From: Botryococcus braunii
Taxonomy: Eukaryota > Chlorophyta > Trebouxiophyceae
Length of the DNA: 64,000 nucleotides
NCBI GenBank assembly: GCA_002005505.1
Contig: KV908515.1
Coordinates: 94,840 to 158,839, forward strand
Direction of reading: 5' to 3'
In this document: in pieces, positions 58,800 to 64,000 of the stretch
Numbering within the stretch: position 1 is the first letter of the stretch
Layout of the letters: every line of letters starts with the position of its first letter
The notes under the pieces: model-generated
Told to the model about the DNA's origin: nothing
The model's input: the letters and a program-made list of their open reading frames with translations, nothing else
Databases searched by the model: none
Made by a program: the position numbers and the translations under genes

Positions 58800-60657
58800 T
58801 ACCGGCTTCATGGGAGTGTGTGTGAAGTTTCAATATATATGACTTTTAAGTTCAATTCTTGAACACTGATTAGAGTTCTCGCGGTGGATGAAGTAGAAGC
58901 CTCAACAGGGACCCCATTAGCCTTCAGGCTTCGCAATTTTGGTTTTCGAAGTTGCAGGGAAGGCAGCAGTTATCTGACTTCTGCGTCATGTAACGTCTGT
59001 AGTCTGGCAGTTGCAGTTTGTGTGTACTACATACAATGGTGTCACTCGAGACATTGTACGACCACGGACGAAGGGAGATTCTCCTGAAAATTTATATCTT
59101 GTTACATGCGACCAATTTATGACATGTTCAAGGCCTCAGCATCGGTAGGGATGGTCACGTGCATGGCATATTCGGTCTTTTCCTTTGGACGTACACATGA
59201 AGTTCAACCCGGACGAACAAACATGGACTTTTTTAACGAAGCACACGCAGCAATCCTGTGCAGAGCAAACACGGCGCGAGTAGTTCAGGGACTGCTGATG
59301 TAGTACGTCCGGCAGATTGCTGATGGAAAGTGGCACTTCAAGAGCATGAACATGGTGCAAATTACATCGTAAGGACAGCTCGTGATGTAAATTCATTGGG
59401 AGAACGAGGGTGCAATCATGATCAGCCTATAGAGCAGCCTAGCTAGCTAATTCCCTTGATTGGTCCTGAAAGTTTAATTTAACTAATCATGTGTGTACAT
59501 CACATAGATGTTCAAAATATCAGAAGGGTAAATGATGTATATTGACTGGCTCAACCCTCCCAACCCTCATGACATGAATTTGCTTTTAAGTGATAGGACT
59601 CCAGTCATCACTAGCAGTTTTGCGCAATTTGGCACACGCTACTGCAGTGGTTTGTGCATTTGTGATTTATATACGCAAGTCGAGCAGGGCAAAAGTTAAT
59701 ATGGGCGTATGTCTAAACCAAATGAGACATTAGTTCTTTCCCATCCGAGCGTGTCCTTGTTGGATGGTAGCCCTTGGAAGACGAACCTCAGGGTGGCTTA
59801 GCCATAATTGCTGCTGGCAGCAGTGAAATGACGGGTTCTGTGGTTGGGATCCACAGTTTTGTGGTGTGGGATTCCCAGAGTTGGAAGATTGGAATTGGTC
59901 TGTCTGTAAGGCACAACTTGTAATTTTAAATCAGCCCTTGCAGGGCTGATCCACTGGTTTTAGTGGTGCCTAGGCCGAGCAGTTGGGTTGAGTCATATGC
60001 GCCATGAGGTTGAGTCATAGCCGCTATGACTCATAGCTATGCGGACCGCGTGACGCGGTGAAGCGAAATTACTTCTCCGACGACCCTGAGCTCAAAACCC
60101 CAAGCGCCCTCTGTGCGAAGTCTGCGAGCTGTGCATGACCGGGCTCGGCAAGCCAAGGAAAAAGCAGTTTCTGACATTCTTCAAATAAGTATAATATCAG
60201 ACCAGGTCTTCCGAGCCTTTCTTTCAGGCTTACGAGAAATTGACACTTCTTAAGCTTCATGGGAATAACGTTGAGTGGGGCTAAAACTTATTACACAAGG
60301 CGTGCCCTTATGGAGAAGTAGCATTCTAAGGTTTGTGTGAACAAATGAAGAGATTCTAAGGTGCAAAAGCCGTGGTGCCATCCGACGCTTGACAGCGGTC
60401 GGAAGGGTCCGGGATTCATGTGCAGCGAATCCCACGGTATACGCTCATTTCACGGTGCTCAATACGCTTTCTCGTACATATGATAATAAGCTTTGATCGG
60501 GGGCAGATCAAAAGAATTACGTCTGTGTACCAAAAGTGTACTGTCCTTGCTTCAACACGAGAACTAGCAAAGCAACATTGCTGCAGCATCCTCAGAGGGT
60601 CGATTTGGGATTTTCAATGGCAGGTGGCTGAAAGGCGACTTACCACTGTGACCCCTT
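58800..60657. other. 1.9 kb without a recognised gene
   Basis: AT-richer DNA. A 10-bp stem with a single loop base lies at 60012-60032 (gagtcatagc). A smaller GC stem lies near 60042-60058. No coding frame can be supported. Confidence 0.55.
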
Positions 60658-61738
60658 ATGGGGCTGAGCTCCTGTTGCCACAAAAAGGCATTTGGCCTCT
60701 GTGGCTACGTTATCATAGCACTTGGATTACATGTCGCAGCACATCCCCCACTGCTGACAGATCAGCAGCCGGCAGGCGGAGATGCACGGGGGGCAGATCG
60801 AAACCCAGTAAGACACAAAGGATTTCTCAATCCCCTCCTGTTATCTGAGCTCTTGCTTCACATGTTCTTTCAACATTTCTAAATCTGAGCAACTCGTGCA
60901 GGACATCCCTATAGCAGGGCAAATCAACTGGGCTGACGGAAGAGGAAGTGCACAGAATGTGATACGGAATGCAACGGAAAGGGCTGCCAGGCTGCTGCCT
61001 GGTGCTGCGCGTGACAGGGTAATTCAGGGGGAAGAAACATCGTTCCCTGGTATACCAACCCAAGATGGCCAGTTAATACTGAGCCAGAGCCAGCACAGCA
61101 CAGGCTATAAAGCTTTCCCAGTATTCTCCCCCCCTTCACCATTCCCTAGCGATCTTAGAGTTACTTTGGGTCTGCCGCAACTTCCAGACTTGTTTGGGGA
61201 AGGTGGAGGTGGTGGGGGAGGGGCCCGTACTGGAGATGGGGCAGCCAGCCAAGCGCTGCCACCTGCCCTTGCAGACATTCCGGATCCCAGTAAAGGCCCT
61301 GTGACAGTTATCCCTGGCCTTCTTCAAGTCACAACGCCATCAGGGCAGGATACACACACACCAGCTCCAAATGTAAGTTTCCCGCTGTCAATATCAACAG
61401 ACCGCGACAATGAGAAGTAGAGCGAGGGGTTCAAAGGGCCTCTAATGTTTCATGACCATGTCACTAACCCAACATGTCTATGAAGCTTGATGTCTTACCT
61501 CCCCAGTTGACAATGTGCAACATTACTGAAAGTCAAGTGTTGTGCAGAGCTGGCACCCCTCAGTGGACAGTTTCCAGGCTGTGGCCCCTGCTCCAGTACT
61601 TCCGCCAATAATACCAACCCCAGCACCTGCCACATCTGCTGCAGGTAACTCTATCATTTACTGCTCACAGTAATTGACAAATGCAAAATTGTAATCCTGT
61701 GCACTCTCTCACACACTCCCTCTCCCTCTCTCTCTCTC

Positions 61739-61826
<88 letters not shown>

Positions 61827-63452
61827 CAACTTCTTGTCATATAGTGAAACGTTGAACTCAAAGCATTCCTCAGCCTTCCTCTTCTTGACTGCGTCCCTCC
61901 CCCCCCCCGGGTGCCTCGTACAGGGGCCCTTGCAGACCCTGCTATTTGCATTTATCATTCTGAGTTGCTCCCTCTACTTTCACAGATGCACTTCCATATG
62001 TGTGTAGAAGATCAGCATAAACTCAGCAAACAATAAAAAATTCACTTTCTGACACCTAACATCTTTGAACAGCATTGAGAGCTGTCCCAACGGAAGCTCC
62101 GAGACTGGCACCCACCGCATCACCAGTAGGGCTGGGCATGATGGTGGCACCAATTCACTCAACCCTAGGCGCCATGCCCCTCCCTACTCCTAGCCTTGCA
62201 CCACCAGTGGAAGGGGCTTCTGCCTCAATGGATGTTTATCTTGGATTACGTGGGGAGGGCTTGCTTCCATTTGATGATGCAAAGAAGAACGCGACAGTTG
62301 TTGCTGTGGCCAACATATTGAAGGTACACAATCGACTTCATGCGTCTCAGTGGCAACGCTTTGCCAACTACTTTCCTCTGTAAGGAAAATGTGACCCACA
62401 AAAATAGCTTTATCATCAACCAGCTCTGTTGATTTGAAAGTTTGGGATTTGGCTGGTGGTTTGGCAGGCATGTATTTTGTTGCTGTTGGTGCTGTTGCTC
62501 TTACTAATATCTGCCTTACAGTACAATTCTGGTGACTGCAGTCAGAAGCATGATGCTGTGGGGGGAAGACTCAAGGTCTTCTGTGATCTGCAGCCAGGAA
62601 CCGCGCATACATCCACTGACGATACAGTCATGACTGCCATGTGGGAAGTGAATGGCTGCGTTGGGAACTGACGAAGTCTGCAGTCCTAAAAGTCCTATTT
62701 GAAATCATGGAAGTGCTGATCGGCAGTGAGGGCTTCAGGTTGCACCTTCACATATACACTTTGTCCAAGTGAGCCCCCAGCGCAGGCGCCAGCTTCTTGA
62801 CCTCAGTCAGGCGGTTGAGGTCAAGCTGCAGGTGGAGGGAGCCACTGAAGCCCCTCCGTCTGTCCTTCAAGAGCGCCTGATGAGTGGAGCCGCCGACGGC
62901 AAGCTGTTGGTGAGTCAAAAAGCCACAATTTTGTACTACAAAGGTTTGCTGCTGTGTCCAAGTAGAAAAACTTAGAAACGTCTGCTTTTCGCATCCTAGG
63001 CTTTGTGCGGGGTCAGGGACACAGAGATTCTGGGAAAAGCTTCCTTTGGGGAATCGTTTAATGGACTTGCCTCTGAAGTCCATTGAGCGTGTGGCAGCAT
63101 GTGTCTTTATTTGAGTTTCATTCTCGGAACGTGTTCTACGCCAGGAAAGCAACTGGTTATGGTGGGTGGGGGAAAGGGGTTCGTGTATATACGGGGAGGG
63201 GCGTGTTATTTGTGGTACTTGCATCACGTTTTCTCCGTGTGTGCCAGATCATGCACAATTTACACTCTAAAGCAACTGATCGGACACAATTAACAGTCTA
63301 GATAGCTCACATGATCATGCTGTTTCATTGACTAGGAGGAGTTGAGGAAAGCTGGCTTGTCTGCAACAGCTGCTGACATTCATAGCCGAGGACAAGGTGT
63401 CGCGGTCTCTCCACCCACTATTCCAGCCGGTGCGGAATTAACCTCACCATAG
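60658..63452 (+). CDS. secreted Pro/Gly-rich protein with algal cell-surface-type module; middle unresolved
   Basis: The first exon (60658-60807) starts [19 protein letters not shown] and has a hydrophobic core ending AAHPP, a signal peptide or anchor. In-phase exons follow at 60902-61372 (Pro/Gly-rich, poly-Gly), 61548-61644 ([17 protein letters not shown]) and 62073-62323 (Pro-rich, then MDVYLGL...[18 protein letters not shown]). After an unresolved stretch come 62781-62909 (RRRQLL...[12 protein letters not shown]...ADGKLL) and 63336-63452 ([12 protein letters not shown]... to stop). The pattern beta-strand, F..A....V.A.A..L, RRRLL, AVEV..V.GAT, G.LL..L..AGLSA resembles a module repeated in many green-algal extracellular proteins; I know no enzymatic role. 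The exon(s) between 62324 and 62780 could not be fixed, because each frame there meets a stop or a phase clash. A likely wall or matrix protein. A (CT)n array lies in the third intron. Confidence 0.6.
61711..61830. repeat. (CT)n microsatellite
   Basis: CT repeats inside an intron of the secreted-protein gene. Confidence 0.96.
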
Positions 63453-64000
63453 TTCTCTACATGTTCAGTCAAAACTGAATCTGACTTTGACTGGCTTTCA
63501 ACTCTGAAACCCTTCGCCCTTCTGGGTCGAGGACACATTTGCAGTCTATAGCTCCACCAACTGGTCCTTCTGCTGAAGGATGAACCATTGTGAAGCTTGG
63601 AGGGGCATAGTACTTGATCTTAATGGCGGCCTTGTCACAATTGTAGATCAAAGGTCCAGATGTCCATTAAAGGGGATCAGGCTGAACGAGAAGTAGCCAA
63701 TGGATCTTAACATCCCTTCCCAAAGCCCATATTTCAGGACAAGGATGGTTACAAGTTGTTCGATCCTAGGATCCAGGATCTTGCCTGGACAAGGGATCCC
63801 TTGCTTACCACCATGAAGAAAATTGGGGTTCAACAGCTGGAGCAGGCTTATGGTATGTTGTAGGCCAAAGATCATCGCAACAGATTGCATACCTGTTCTA
63901 GGCCCAAAGGAGGAACAATATGCGCCGCAATTTTCAGGCCTCAATATGGAATGACAATGCCAATTATAGACAGGTGGTTGCAGGTGGTCGTATCTTCAAG
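63453..64000. other. window end, no gene assigned
   Basis: A 98-codon minus frame (63648-63944) is open but has no recognised motif. A short plus frame runs to the window edge. This could be an exon or a repeat that continues outside. Confidence 0.4.

Noticed and set aside
63648..63944. 98-codon minus frame as a retroelement gag/pol fragment
   Set aside because: It reads smoothly but has no motif I can name, so I kept it only as an unassigned frame.

Overview
The window is nuclear DNA from a photosynthetic eukaryote, most likely a green alga. Every recognisable gene is split by GT-AG introns of about 50 bases to several kb. Several families are plant/green-lineage types: a fused PabA-PabB aminodeoxychorismate synthase, a plastid-type SDR ending in an EGEGPG tail, a YgfZ homologue like plant At1g60990, a PGP1-type phosphatidylglycerolphosphate synthase, a plant-type GOST seven-helix protein and an AP2 domain. 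A bacterial-type glucokinase and very dense (CA)n, (GA)n and (TTC)n arrays fit a prasinophyte or a microsatellite-rich chlorophyte. I cannot name the genus from sequence alone. The ORFs of 60-345 codons made of CV, SL, RE or TH dipeptides are microsatellites, not genes.

Layout. 0.9-1.4 kb: partial AP2 gene (minus). 1.4-12.2 kb: repeat-rich DNA with a 146-bp nested foldback element (3.0 kb), two copies of a (CA)n + 44-bp unit, an RT/endonuclease retroelement body flanked by ~85-bp direct repeats (5.19-7.14 kb) and the 3' end of a second LINE in the opposite orientation (7.35-7.82 kb). 12.3-15.9 kb: PGP synthase (plus). 18.3-23.3 kb: NAD(P)-binding SDR (minus), head-to-head and close to the GOST gene (23.56-27.18 kb, plus). 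27.2-30 kb: degenerate tandem repeats and noncoding DNA. 30.0-35.4 kb: YgfZ-like folate-binding protein (minus), head-to-head with glucokinase (36.8-41.2 kb, plus). 43.9-44.9 kb: mitochondrial adrenodoxin-type ferredoxin (minus). 46.6-48.6 kb: intact intronless Penelope-like RT (minus), lying between the ferredoxin and the divergent ADCS gene (48.9-58.0 kb, plus). 58.7 kb: two adjacent perfect palindromes. 60.7-63.5 kb: a secreted, Pro/Gly-rich protein with a cell-surface-type module (plus).

The genes are housekeeping and not an operon-like system: lipid synthesis (PGP synthase), sugar phosphorylation (glucokinase), folate/pABA synthesis (ADCS), Fe-S and folate-linked maintenance (ferredoxin, YgfZ) and membrane trafficking (GOST). 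I saw no CRISPR array, prophage or defence island. The points most worth a second look are: the YgfZ homologue in which the family signature KGCYxGQE is replaced at exact spacing; an insertion of about 230 residues inside the ADCS PabB domain; the paired long palindromes; the retroelement body with terminal direct repeats; and a three-copy dispersed ~45-57 bp repeat.

Exon boundaries were placed by eye from splice consensus, codon phase and remembered family sequence patterns. Junctions marked as uncertain could shift.
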